Part shown: in pieces, positions 1-9,422 of the stretch | Layout of the letters: each line of letters opens with the position of its first letter | How positions within the stretch are numbered: the first letter of the stretch is position 1 | Assembly (NCBI GenBank): GCA_001460835.1 | Contig: CYKH01000266.1 | Coordinates: 1 to 22,577 of the forward strand | Direction: 5' to 3' | DNA: 22,577 nucleotides | DNA from: Bodo saltans | Lineage: Eukaryota; Euglenozoa; Kinetoplastea; Eubodonida; Bodonidae | Position numbers and translations under genes: made by a program | The notes under the pieces: model-generated | The model's input: only the letters and a program-made list of their open reading frames with translations | Told to the model about the DNA's origin: nothing | Databases searched by the model: none

Positions 1-1
1 G

Positions 2-283
2 ATCCTAACCTCCATCCATTCTGTACGCCTCAATGGATCACGGTGGCAAAATGTGACCACGGAGGCCCAGGCAGAGGTGCTCACCGAGCTGCAAGTCGAT
101 ATTGCTAGGATTCTATTTCTTCCTCTGTCTCGTGTCACCATCAACAACATCCGCGTTGGATCGCTGATTGTAACGTACACTGTTCAGCGCAATGCCTCCC
201 AATTCTTAGCCGACGACGTTATCAACTTTCTCATCTCTGCTGCCGAATTTGTCAACACTGCGGAATTGTACTACAGCATCACC
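2..283 (+). other. SEA-like membrane-proximal domain of gene 1 (partial left edge possible)
   Basis: The order is: a strand with SVRLNG and a following Trp, a long amphipathic segment, LPLSRVTINNIRV, then GSLIV (158-172), then a strand, a helix and a final strand ending near YYSI. In cleaved SEA domains of animal mucins the chain breaks between G and S of a GSVVV-type motif at this position. The fold assignment is inference from layout and motif. Confidence 0.55.
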
Positions 284-1687
284 CGTGCGTCGCCTGTGGC
301 TGACCCGGTGAATGTCATCAGCACCACGACGATTGCACGATCAGGTGCAGAAGGAACGGAAGAGTCTTCGTGCAGCGGTACGTGTATTATTGCGATCGCT
401 GCGGCGTGCGGTGGAGGTGGCCTGTTGATCGTCGTGGTTTTAATCCTTCTCATTCGGCGTCGAAGACAACAAGCCGCAGAAAAAGAAGCGACAGGCGGAA
501 GCCCTGACAAGAAGGAGAAGAAGAAGAAAGACAGGAAGAAGAATGTCAACCCACGTGAAGGAACCGACGGTGCTGTTGTTGAGAACCCAATCCGGCACGA
601 GCCGTTCATCCTCCCCTCCACCTCAACAATCTTCCCGCCACTGCCTCTGGACAAAAAGAATGAGGGCGTTGGACAGTGGGGTGGTTCGGACTACGGCGAC
701 GACGACGCAGCGGCATACATCATCGATGTAGACGAGGAGCAGGAAGAGGAACGCAGCCCAGGCGGCATCGACATATTCGGTGACGCAGCGGCACGAGGCA
801 AATCAATGCCACGGTCCGACTACGAACCTTCTCAAGGTGGAGCGATGGAGCATGTTATTGTTGACATCGACGACGGGGAGGAGGATGGGGAAGGACTCGA
901 GACCGTCGCCAGCAGCAGCTACTCGGCGAATAAGCGTGTCCCACGTACGCGCGCTCCGGGGTACTACCCGTTTGTCCCTGACTACGACGACGACGATCCA
1001 CGAAACAGTTCTTCGCATTCCCCATTTGGTCAATACCCAAGAAAACCCTCCCAACGCAGCACTGCTCGCAGTGACGATGACTCATCGTCCCCAGTAGGCA
1101 TAAAGGCATCGATGCGACATTCACCAACCGCATCTGTGACGTCAGCCTCGCTGGTGTTTGAGAAGCCGCCCACGATTGTAGATCGCCGCTCGATGATCGC
1201 ACCGTTGAGACTTCCAGGAAACCCAGGACGGTACGCCCCTCCCCCAGCTGCAGCGTTTGACGGAGATCATTCGTTCCTCGTTCGAACGGCAGGTGATGTC
1301 GACACACCACGTCCTCGCCCTGCTGCTAACGATGGAGGTGAAGACACATCACGAACCACGCGGAATGTTGCGCTTCCCCATTACGCCGCGCCGATGGGCT
1401 CGTTAGCCTCGCAGTCAGCAACAACGAATCGGCCACCCACCCCACGCCGCCACACAAGCGTTTTCAATGAAAACCTTGAGGAGGTTCACGACGAGGATGA
1501 TGGCGAAGAGTATGAATGGGTGTATGAAGAATGCCCCGCGGAAGAATTCGGAGATGCGTATTTTCCGCCAGCAGCACCATCGCAGCAACAGCAACAGCAG
1601 CCGCCGACGATGAGTCAGACACAGTCGTCCTTGATACGAGGAGGGCATCCGTCAAATACAGTGCAGCGAAATCCTCTGCAGTTTTGA
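2..1687 (+). CDS. Mucin-like type I surface protein, 3' part (5' end outside window)
   Basis: The frame is open from base 2 to TGA at 1685-1687 (561 residues). The GTG at 53 is not the start, because codons 2-52 already encode conserved sequence (SVRLNG then W) found in the next gene. Visible in order: a SEA-like extracellular domain (2-283) with GSLIV at 158-172; a CSGTC element (371-385); one transmembrane helix (386-454) containing AAACGGGG; a stop-transfer of four Arg; and a Lys-rich stretch (about 500-545). The cytoplasmic tail of roughly 400 residues holds VVENPIRH (575-598), acidic runs, a poly-Gln run, Pro-rich segments and YEWVYEEC (1511-1534) near the C-terminus. The missing 5' part is expected to be a Ser/Thr-rich stalk and signal peptide, by comparison with the downstream paralogue. 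A surface receptor or adhesin role is inference. I know no named family for it. Confidence 0.85.
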   Translation: MLTSIHSVRLNGSRWQNVTTEAQAEVLTELQVDIARILFLPLSRVTINNIRVGSLIVTYTVQRNASQFLADDVINFLISAAEFVNTAELYYSITRASPVADPVNVISTTTIARSGAEGTEESSCSGTCIIAIAAACGGGGLLIVVVLILLIRRRRQQAAEKEATGGSPDKKEKKKKDRKKNVNPREGTDGAVVENPIRHEPFILPSTSTIFPPLPLDKKNEGVGQWGGSDYGDDDAAAYIIDVDEEQEEERSPGGIDIFGDAAARGKSMPRSDYEPSQGGAMEHVIVDIDDGEEDGEGLETVASSSYSANKRVPRTRAPGYYPFVPDYDDDDPRNSSSHSPFGQYPRKPSQRSTARSDDDSSSPVGIKASMRHSPTASVTSASLVFEKPPTIVDRRSMIAPLRLPGNPGRYAPPPAAAFDGDHSFLVRTAGDVDTPRPRPAANDGGEDTSRTTRNVALPHYAAPMGSLASQSATTNRPPTPRRHTSVFNENLEEVHDEDDGEEYEWVYEECPAEEFGDAYFPPAAPSQQQQQQPPTMSQTQSSLIRGGHPSNTVQRNPLQF

Positions 1688-2629
1688 TCATTTTACGTAT
1701 TTTTTTTTTTGTGAGTCCGCAGTGACTTTTGATTTTCATAGAATACGCAGAACGTAGCACTTTTTCCCCCTTTCCCGTTTTTCCCTATCCTCGACCGTTA
1801 CGTTTCCCCCTTCGCCCTCTCCCTTCCCGCTCAAACACTACACCTTTGGTTGAGAAGAGGTTTGCAATTCTTGATGAAGGAGTATTTTGCTTTTCCTGTG
1901 TGTGGTGTTTGTCGAATCGTTGTCATGCTCACCTTTCTTTCGTTGAGGAGTAAGTTTTTCGGGGTTCGGCACTGTTGTGCATTGATACCCATTGTGTGTG
2001 CCCTGTCCGCCCAACGAATGCTGGAAATGTTGTTCTTAGAACAAAAGAAGAAGGTTTCCAAGCGCGTTAGTGTTTTTTGGCGCCCCGTGACGCTCCTCAA
2101 GGAAATGGTGTTCTGACTCAACATCTGTTGTATTTTCCTTTTCATTTTTTTGTTTTCCTGCTCGATCCGCCCTTTTCTTGTCCATCGCGCGTTGGATGAT
2201 TCTTCGGGATCTTGTCGTTTTCAAATACGGCAGTACGACGAGCAATTAATGCGTGAGCTGGAATAAGAAATTTTCGCGTTCGACTCCTGTTGTGCCTTGA
2301 ATCAGAGTTTATTGTTCAATTTTAGTGAATTTGAGTTTTCACTCGGCGCTTCAGGGAAAAGGTCGGTGACCACCGGAGGGGCAATTTAGGTAAGGTTTTA
2401 AAGCTTGTTTAGGTTTCTGTACGTCATTTACCTTGATCCTAACGAACACACTCCGAAGTGGGTATCGTTCGATCCGTTCGATTTTCTATTTTCCTTTTGC
2501 TCATTTTCGATTTTTTAAGAGAAGTGGAAGAAGAGCACAATTTAGTTTTCACGCCTTCTACTTACATGGATCGTCGCTAGGAACTGATCAAATCTAACAT
2601 CATCAGACTGCACGCACGCACAAACGATC
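1688..2629 (+). promoter_or_regulatory. Spacer with polypyrimidine tracts and candidate trans-splice acceptor
   Basis: No convincing gene lies in these 942 bases; the short open frames have no biased composition. A T-run lies at 1701-1711. A strong C/T tract covers about 1760-1832, shortly after the gene 1 stop. Further T/C-rich tracts lie at about 2121-2165 and 2473-2516. The last is followed directly by AG at 2518-2519, 111 bases before the ATG of gene 2, which is a plausible spliced-leader acceptor if this is a kinetoplastid. I saw no tRNA or other RNA gene. The acceptor call rests on pattern only. Confidence 0.45.
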
Positions 2630-5600
2630 ATGGCGCAGTGCATTCACTTTCACACCGTGATCGTTGTGTTGATCATGCTCTTGTTCATTGCGGAAGAAGT
2701 ACATTCCGTTGGCGCGCACACAAAAACAGTCAGCAGAACGGAAGAACAAAGCAAGAGTGTATCATCTTCAAGCAGCTTCTCTTTTGAGCCTTCTGTTGAA
2801 GTCACCCCTTCGCGCAGTAGAAGTCAGGCATCACGCTCGAGTAGCAGAAACGCAACCATCACTCAAAGCTCTTCTCAACCAATGAAAAGTTCGTCTGTTT
2901 CTGGCACTCCACCCCCTGGAAGCTGGAGCGTTTCTTCCTCTAGTTCTAACATCAGAGCGTCCGTCACCGCAAGCTCGTCTGGAGGCGGTCTAAGCGTCAC
3001 CGACACAGCGTCTCAGCATCACACACACTCAACACGAAGTCCATCGTCCACGGAAAGTCGCGACGCCTCTAAGAGTATCTCAGGGAGCAACTCTCTTTCC
3101 ATCCGCATCCCCACATCAACGGCCTCGAATGTTGCGTCTCAGACGGTCAGCAGTTCGAATCTTCCCGCCTCGGCAACACGATCCGTCACCATCTCTAGCA
3201 GTACCTCCACGTCGCAGTCGAGCACCCGGCCAAGTGTTAGTATTTCCCGTTCCAGAGACGTGTCTATGAGCGATAGCATGACGACAACACGATCGCAAGT
3301 ATCCCGCACCGGTTCTCGAACCCTTCGATTGACGCCAACGTCATCGATTAGTGCTCCATGGTCGATGACGATCAGCAAGTCGAGGAACTCGATGACCGCC
3401 TCTGTGTCGCAAGCGCTGTCGCTCACCCGCACCACTTCAGTCTCGCGCTCCTACCCGACGCAAAGCAAAACAGATGCCACCGCCAGTGGTGGAGGGAGTT
3501 CAGTTTCTGCGACCGCCTCCGCGGGAGGTATGAGCACTAGTCATACTTCTAGCAGTACCACTTCGTTCAGCCCCTCGTTTACGATCTACCACCCGTACGT
3601 TACCCCCACCCGGTCCATCGTGCCTAGCTTCACGGAATCTTCCACCCAGAGTGCCACCGACTTCGGCTCCTCTACATTCAGTATCTCAGAATCTAAGGTA
3701 GCAAGCAACAGTTTCTCGTCGACCGCGACCGCGTCCCTCACGTTCGCCTCACCCTCTCATGATGACTCTGCCAGTCGTTCGCCTTCCAACAGCAGCTCTC
3801 CCTCTGAGTCGGATTCGCTTCTCATCACGATGTCCTACATCACTGCAACGACCACAATCTCAGACAGCAAAGAGATCACCGTCACCATCGCAAGTGGGAC
3901 TCTCTCGCACATCACCGCATCGCGTGATGCATCTTCCTCAGAAACATCGACCCCATCCCAGACCGCCTCACTTACCTACACGGGAGAGTTGACAGAATCA
4001 ACCTCCATTTCACGAACAGTTGCGTCGCCATCCATTTCGTTCTCTCCAGAAGCACGATCCATGTCAAGAACAGTGTCTGCTAACGACACTTCGTTATCGA
4101 CATCATACAGTCTATCACCTTCATCGTCGGTGTCCTCCAACATCTCGCGCACGCTCGCCACTGTGTCGGTGTCCGCATCACCGTCACCCTCCAGCGACGC
4201 TTCTAGGACCCGTAGTGCTGGAACACCAACATTCGGTAGTGTCACGCTGCTTGCAAGCGTCACGAGGCAATCGGCAACCCCTACGCTCACCGACGACAGG
4301 ACGTTTTCTTCGACGCCAACAAGGACTATTTTCGCCAAGACGCCGACGTTTTCTCTGTCGAGGGATGGGCGGACGTATTCTTTCAGCAACTCATTTCAGC
4401 AATCCGTCACGTATCGCACGCTGTCGCCAACGGCTGCCATGAGAACCGGCACCCACACCGCCTCTGTCACCCCAACAACAACGACCTCAACCACGCCAAC
4501 GGCCTCCGTACCGCCGATACCCACTCCCACGTCAACACGCACGCAAACTCCGAGCAACGACATCACAGCGACACCAGGTACTAGCAGTCCATCGTTGTCT
4601 TCTACGCAGACCATCTCAATGGCAGCGTCAAAGACGATGACCAATTCCATCCCAACGCCAACAATCTCAATCGGTACCCCCACCACTAACCTGACGGGAT
4701 CTCGGAGGAGCGCGACATTGTCTGTATCCTCAACAACCTCGGACTCCTCCACAGCATTTCCCTCGTCGAGCAGGAGCTTCACACAAGGACATTCCAATTC
4801 TGTGTCCGCCTCGCCTGCTCTATCGGCTACGGTTAAGACGTCGTCCTTTACCTTCAAACTCTCGAACTCCCTTTTCATATCCGTCACGCTGCACTCCATG
4901 TCTCCTACATCGTCGTGGTCTAACACACCAACGTTATCAGGAAATCCTTCGGATTCCGTTTCTATCAATACGACAGACTCGGAGTCCCAAGCGGTCTCGT
5001 TCACTGCGACGGCACCGTCTCCAACACGAGATGTATCTTCTTCAGCTTCGGCGGCGTCGTGGACAGGCGAGCTTTCGCAATCTGTTACGATCACGTCGCA
5101 GTTGACGCAGACCATTGAATCCAAAAGCACTTCGTACTCAATCACTAAAACTGTTACGAAAGAGTCTTCAGTGAGCACAAGCCGATCTCGAGCAACACAA
5201 AGCACCACCCGCACATGCTCTGAAGGGCACCCGTCGAGCTCAATCACGGCGTCCTCGAGTACTTCACTGACACGCAGCGCCTCTTCGACAAACTCACTCA
5301 GCGTTAGCAGGTCATCATCGTCTACTTTATCCCGCAGTGACTCTGCCGGATCGCTTACGGATGCTGCCTCTCAGTCGGAATCGAATACGCCAACGATTAC
5401 GTTAAGTGCGTCGAGGATGAGCATCACCTTCGAGGTCACATCCACAAAGTCTGCTTCGAGAACCATCGGTTCACAGACAACTTCTGCTAGTGGCGGGTAC
5501 CAAACAAAGACGGATTCGATCACATCGACGTTATCCTCATCGTTCTCGTCCGAGCCCTCACTGACTGAGCCATCGTCGAGCATAGAGCCTACTTCAACAG

Positions 5601-8479
5601 GTACAGTGACGCCCACCATCACGCCCCCTCCGACACCGACCTTTACGAATGCATCATCTGACACAATGACGTTGTCACTGACCACAGACCGTACCAAAGC
5701 GACATGGTCGGTGGCAGTATCCCCAACCCATCCATCGGTCTCAACGTCAACGACACTTGTTGTGTCTCAATCAGCAGGCAGCCTGAGCATCCCATTGACC
5801 TCAAGCAAAACGGGTTCTCTCACAACAACGATCAATTTTACAGACTCTCAGCTGGACAATAGCACGTCATCCACCTGGACGATTCATCCAACCGTTTCAT
5901 ACATGTCCCAGACAATCACGACAACATTGTCAGAGAACTCACAGACTAGTGAGATCTCCGCGTCAGACTCTAGATCACTCACGCTATCAGCGCAGTATGC
6001 CTCTGTTTCGTCGACGCATTCGCCCACGCAACAGTCATCGACAACACGTACCATCACGCCGCCACCAACCCCGTCACCCTCTTCGCAGCTGTCGATGTCT
6101 AGCACGCTGGTTCCCTCGCGAACTGCGACAATTACCCCACCGCCAACACCAACGCCAACGTTAGCGTACACCGTCTCACTGTCCGCCAGCGCTCACATCA
6201 CGCAGGCCTCAGTGTCGCTTTCACATTCCGCTAACGGCTCATCTGTGACACAGTCACATTCACCTTCCTTTGTCGCACTTTCCTCCACCGTTACGATCTC
6301 ACAGAATGGGACAGAGACAGTCATGAATTCAGAGTCGCGTGAAGGTCCCACTTTCTCGCATAGCGTCGTCGGCACCAACACATCGACACGATCCCAGCCA
6401 AGTCGCTCTGAGACGCCCTCTCAACTGGTGAACACAGGCACTGTTAGCGTGAGTCTTGTGGAGACTGTTACGGTCTCTCGGCAACTGACGTCGGCACCAT
6501 TTGCGACTCGAAGTGTGACGCCAACTCCGCATCATACAAAATCGATTGGCAGTATGTCGCTGACCCCATCGCCCACTCCATCCACGTCGGTGTTTGCCAC
6601 AAACACACAATCTCGACAGACACACACGCGCCCCTCGGCGACGTGGAGCGGTAATGGTGATGCCGGCGCCAACCATCAGCGCATATCTCAAACGATCACT
6701 GCAGATAAGACGTTGGCAACCGAAACCATCTCCGCCACCATAGCAGCCTCCGCAACGAATCCCTATCTCTCCCAATCCTCTTCAGTCACACCAACGTACG
6801 GCACAATCACCGAAACGGCCCCAACGTTCACGATCCCCTTCTACGGCACTGATGGAGACTCGACGGTAACCTCGGTCCATTCAGTTCGCCTCAATGGTAC
6901 CATGTGGAGCGACGTGACCACCGCCGCATTGCGTCCCACACTGATGGTGGAAGTGCAGTCAGACCTCGCAGATGCGTTACACTTACCATTAGATCGTATC
7001 GTTGTGAACTCCCTTCGTGTCGGTTCTCTTATTGTGGAGTTCACTGTGACACGCAACTCCTCGCAGTACCTTGCCGACAATTCGATCAATCTGCTGGTTG
7101 GTGCAAGCACGTTTGCCAGTACCGCTGTTCTGTACCACGTGGTAACAAACACGACAGACCAGATAGAAAGAATTCGTCCAGCTCCCGGAGTGACGTTAGC
7201 ATCCTCCACGCCTCCCGCAGATCCTGCGGGGGGCTGCCATGGGTCTTGCCTTGTCATTGTGGCCGCGGCATGTGGTGGAGGAGTGGCACTGTTTCTTATC
7301 GCGCTCATTATCGTCATTGCGCGTTACCGGCGACGACGACAAGCGCAAACATCATCAAACGGGGCGCCAACACGATGGTGGTGTCTCTGCTGTCCTTGTT
7401 GTTGTGGTTCACAAGAACCTGAGCGAACTGCAGAGAAAAAACGCTCTGTGACCTTTGTCGAAAACCCAATCCGACAACATAGCCCGTTCACAACAAACAA
7501 CAAAAACAGCTCTTCACCCAAGAAGCTCGCCCCCAATAAAAATACTGCCGTTGTCCCTCCCCCGACATTTCGATTCCCAGGAGCAAACCGAAACCGCTAT
7601 GTCAACGGAGTTGTCATGAAAGATTACTACTATGACCCTGAGGACTACGAAGAAAAGGATGACAAGTGCGCAGAAGATCCCTACGACTACGACGCAGGGC
7701 ACAATGGGGGCTACGATGATGCAGATTATCCCCACGCGTACATCGTTGAAAAAAAAAATCGAAACCGGTATGTAAACGCAGTTGTCATGAAAGATTACTA
7801 CTATGACCCTGAAGACTACGAAGAAAAGGATGACAAGTGTGCAGAAGATCCGTACTACGAGGAGGACACTGGGCACAATGGAGGCTACGATGATGCAGAT
7901 TATCCCCACGCGTACATCGTTGAAATCGGCGGCCACTCTATGGAAGAACAGGATGTTAGCTGGGATCGACCGCACGAAGCTTCACCGACAAAACAACACA
8001 CAAAAAGAAAACACACACGTAAGCAGCAGCACTCGCAGCGTGAGGCTCTTTATCATCATTTGCCACGTCGTCGAGCAGCTCACTACGAACCTGCAGAGCA
8101 ATACTTCGAATCGGTTTCGTCAGAGAATGAATTGGGAGACGATGATTATGAGTGGGTGTACGACGAGTGCATCCCAGCTGGCGCCTCAGCAACTATCGTC
8201 CTTGGAGAGGAATCGTTCAATACGCCGCACCTCCCACCGCCGCCACCTGCGCCTCCACGCATCGAAGGTTCGCCGACAACACTAGTAACAGCACCAGCAC
8301 GTCACCCAAGTGCTGACGTGGGACCTCCTCGACCGCAGCTAGAGTCGCTTCTGCTGCCACCGACTGGAATGCAGCCACCGAAACCGACAAAAGATGCTTC
8401 AGTCATCATGAGGATGGCGTCGTCAAGTGGCGGAGAAACGACACAACATGTTTCAGATATCGAACCGGTCTTTGAGTGA
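2630..8479 (+). CDS. Mucin-like type I transmembrane surface protein with SEA-like domain
   Basis: Complete frame of 1949 residues. The ATG at 2630 starts a clear signal peptide: hydrophobic core VIVVLIMLLFIAEEV, cleavage likely near residues 26-30. Residues from about 30 to 1410 form a Ser/Thr-rich stalk, almost free of Cys, with three copies of a TITPPPTP motif (near 5620, 6055 and 6130). The SEA-like domain (6866-7143) has GSLIV at residues 1465-1469. CHGSC follows, then a transmembrane helix (about 7250-7318) with AAACGGG and an Arg-rich stop-transfer. A CLCCPCCC cluster (7382-7405) is a likely S-acylation site. The tail carries VENPIR (7457-7474), an internal 57-residue duplication, YEWVYDEC (8147-8170) and a Pro-rich end. 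Heavy O-glycosylation is expected but inferred. It is a paralogue of the genes on either side. A specific function is not recognisable. Confidence 0.92.
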   Translation: MAQCIHFHTVIVVLIMLLFIAEEVHSVGAHTKTVSRTEEQSKSVSSSSSFSFEPSVEVTPSRSRSQASRSSSRNATITQSSSQPMKSSSVSGTPPPGSWSVSSSSSNIRASVTASSSGGGLSVTDTASQHHTHSTRSPSSTESRDASKSISGSNSLSIRIPTSTASNVASQTVSSSNLPASATRSVTISSSTSTSQSSTRPSVSISRSRDVSMSDSMTTTRSQVSRTGSRTLRLTPTSSISAPWSMTISKSRNSMTASVSQALSLTRTTSVSRSYPTQSKTDATASGGGSSVSATASAGGMSTSHTSSSTTSFSPSFTIYHPYVTPTRSIVPSFTESSTQSATDFGSSTFSISESKVASNSFSSTATASLTFASPSHDDSASRSPSNSSSPSESDSLLITMSYITATTTISDSKEITVTIASGTLSHITASRDASSSETSTPSQTASLTYTGELTESTSISRTVASPSISFSPEARSMSRTVSANDTSLSTSYSLSPSSSVSSNISRTLATVSVSASPSPSSDASRTRSAGTPTFGSVTLLASVTRQSATPTLTDDRTFSSTPTRTIFAKTPTFSLSRDGRTYSFSNSFQQSVTYRTLSPTAAMRTGTHTASVTPTTTTSTTPTASVPPIPTPTSTRTQTPSNDITATPGTSSPSLSSTQTISMAASKTMTNSIPTPTISIGTPTTNLTGSRRSATLSVSSTTSDSSTAFPSSSRSFTQGHSNSVSASPALSATVKTSSFTFKLSNSLFISVTLHSMSPTSSWSNTPTLSGNPSDSVSINTTDSESQAVSFTATAPSPTRDVSSSASAASWTGELSQSVTITSQLTQTIESKSTSYSITKTVTKESSVSTSRSRATQSTTRTCSEGHPSSSITASSSTSLTRSASSTNSLSVSRSSSSTLSRSDSAGSLTDAASQSESNTPTITLSASRMSITFEVTSTKSASRTIGSQTTSASGGYQTKTDSITSTLSSSFSSEPSLTEPSSSIEPTSTGTVTPTITPPPTPTFTNASSDTMTLSLTTDRTKATWSVAVSPTHPSVSTSTTLVVSQSAGSLSIPLTSSKTGSLTTTINFTDSQLDNSTSSTWTIHPTVSYMSQTITTTLSENSQTSEISASDSRSLTLSAQYASVSSTHSPTQQSSTTRTITPPPTPSPSSQLSMSSTLVPSRTATITPPPTPTPTLAYTVSLSASAHITQASVSLSHSANGSSVTQSHSPSFVALSSTVTISQNGTETVMNSESREGPTFSHSVVGTNTSTRSQPSRSETPSQLVNTGTVSVSLVETVTVSRQLTSAPFATRSVTPTPHHTKSIGSMSLTPSPTPSTSVFATNTQSRQTHTRPSATWSGNGDAGANHQRISQTITADKTLATETISATIAASATNPYLSQSSSVTPTYGTITETAPTFTIPFYGTDGDSTVTSVHSVRLNGTMWSDVTTAALRPTLMVEVQSDLADALHLPLDRIVVNSLRVGSLIVEFTVTRNSSQYLADNSINLLVGASTFASTAVLYHVVTNTTDQIERIRPAPGVTLASSTPPADPAGGCHGSCLVIVAAACGGGVALFLIALIIVIARYRRRRQAQTSSNGAPTRWWCLCCPCCCGSQEPERTAEKKRSVTFVENPIRQHSPFTTNNKNSSSPKKLAPNKNTAVVPPPTFRFPGANRNRYVNGVVMKDYYYDPEDYEEKDDKCAEDPYDYDAGHNGGYDDADYPHAYIVEKKNRNRYVNAVVMKDYYYDPEDYEEKDDKCAEDPYYEEDTGHNGGYDDADYPHAYIVEIGGHSMEEQDVSWDRPHEASPTKQHTKRKHTRKQQHSQREALYHHLPRRRAAHYEPAEQYFESVSSENELGDDDYEWVYDECIPAGASATIVLGEESFNTPHLPPPPPAPPRIEGSPTTLVTAPARHPSADVGPPRPQLESLLLPPTGMQPPKPTKDASVIMRMASSSGGETTQHVSDIEPVFE
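6866..7143 (+). other. SEA-like domain of gene 2 with GSLIV motif
   Basis: This segment aligns by eye over its whole length with the gene 1 domain: SVRLNG, Trp, an amphipathic segment ending LHLPLDRI, SLRVGSLIV (GSLIV at 7022-7036), TVTRNSSQ-LADN, and a final strand near VLYHVV. The strand-helix-strand-strand-helix-strand pattern and the G-S in the turn before strand three match the SEA plan. Autoproteolysis is predicted, not shown. Confidence 0.6.
7583..7926 (+). repeat. In-frame tandem duplication in the gene 2 cytoplasmic tail
   Basis: Two adjacent copies (about 7583-7753 and 7754-7926) encode a Tyr/Asp-rich module with NRNRYVN, VVMKDYYYDPEDYEEKDD and YPHAYIVE. The offset is 171 bases at the start and 174 at the end, because copy 2 carries one extra codon, so the frame is kept. 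Differences are few and partly synonymous. The tyrosines in acidic context could be phosphorylation or sorting signals, which is inference. Confidence 0.9.
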
Positions 8480-9422
8480 AAGGCGCAATACAAAACATCA
8501 AAGGCAAATATCGCTCGCTTGATTTCTTTTTTACCCTCTTCCTTCTTTTTATATGGGCTTGGAATAAAATGAGAAGCACTTTTATTGCTTCCCTCCGGCA
8601 AACTATTTTGCCGTGCATGCCCTGCATCACCTCTTCCGTGTTTTGTTGTTGTTGTTTTTTTTCCACGTAACGCATTTATCTTCCCAAATCCTTCTTCCCT
8701 TCACATCATTCCCACGTTGGCATCACCACATGTTTTGTTGTTTTCCCTTCCATGGTATCTTTTTATCGTGTCCCTTTTTTTCTTCATTACCGGCAACAGA
8801 AACGCTGGGCTTCACCCTTTTTGCGGGAATTGAGTTCTTCTTTACCATGTCGTGTTGTATCACTCTTGCGACGTTGCAATTGACTTTGGGTTTTTTTTCC
8901 CCTCGATCTGTCATGTGATGCACACATCTCAAACACTGTTCGCTGTTCTGCCAATACTCGCAAAACGCAATCTTTTGGGAATGTAAAACAAAGGCAGATT
9001 CGTATTTGTTGTTCGTTCCACACATCATTCTTCCACCACCATTAATTTACACACTTCAAAGCCTAGCAACAATGAGACTGACAAGGGTGATCTTCTTTTT
9101 TTAAAAGTTCCTGTACGCACAAGAATCCATTCGCGTGCACTGTGAAACGCTTTTCCTTTTCCCTGAACGTATCGTGTACAACACAAATACCAAAGATGTG
9201 ATGCTTGATTTCTCCATACTTACGTATGCTTTCAACTGCTCCTCGTTTCTTGATCTTTCCCTTCTTAGGCGGGGTTGACTTCTTCATAAAATACGACTTC
9301 AAGAAGCTCACCCTCCCGCTACAGGTTTAGAAGTATCACCCCTCAAGAACAGATAGTAAACATCTTCTCGACTCGCGCAGCCAAGCACACTCTTTTTTCG
9401 ATCAAACCGGGAGACTATAAAA
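8480..9422 (+). promoter_or_regulatory. Spacer with pyrimidine tracts and candidate trans-splice acceptors for gene 3
   Basis: No supported gene in 943 bases. T/C-rich tracts lie at about 8521-8550, 8635-8668, 8730-8790 and 8887-8905 in the 3' half-spacer. Near the gene 3 start there are three tract-plus-AG candidates: a tract at 9241-9266 with AG at 9267-9268; AG at 9379-9380 after a short C/T stretch; and a T-run (about 9390-9398) with AG at 9412-9413. The last would leave a 5' leader of only 9 bases before the ATG at 9423, so one of the upstream sites seems likelier. I saw no sequence similarity to the first spacer despite the near-equal length. Confidence 0.4.

Noticed and set aside
1729-2245. 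Small open frames in the first spacer on both strands
   Set aside because: They are short, overlap each other, have no conserved features, and are largely translations of pyrimidine tracts.
2270-2310. A GTTCGACTC string resembling a tRNA T-arm
   Set aside because: The flanking bases do not pair as a five-base stem, and no acceptor, D or anticodon arm fits around it.
8476-9311. Small open frames in the second spacer, some with hydrophobic Phe/Leu-rich products
   Set aside because: The hydrophobicity comes from T-rich tracts. No family feature or coding bias is visible.
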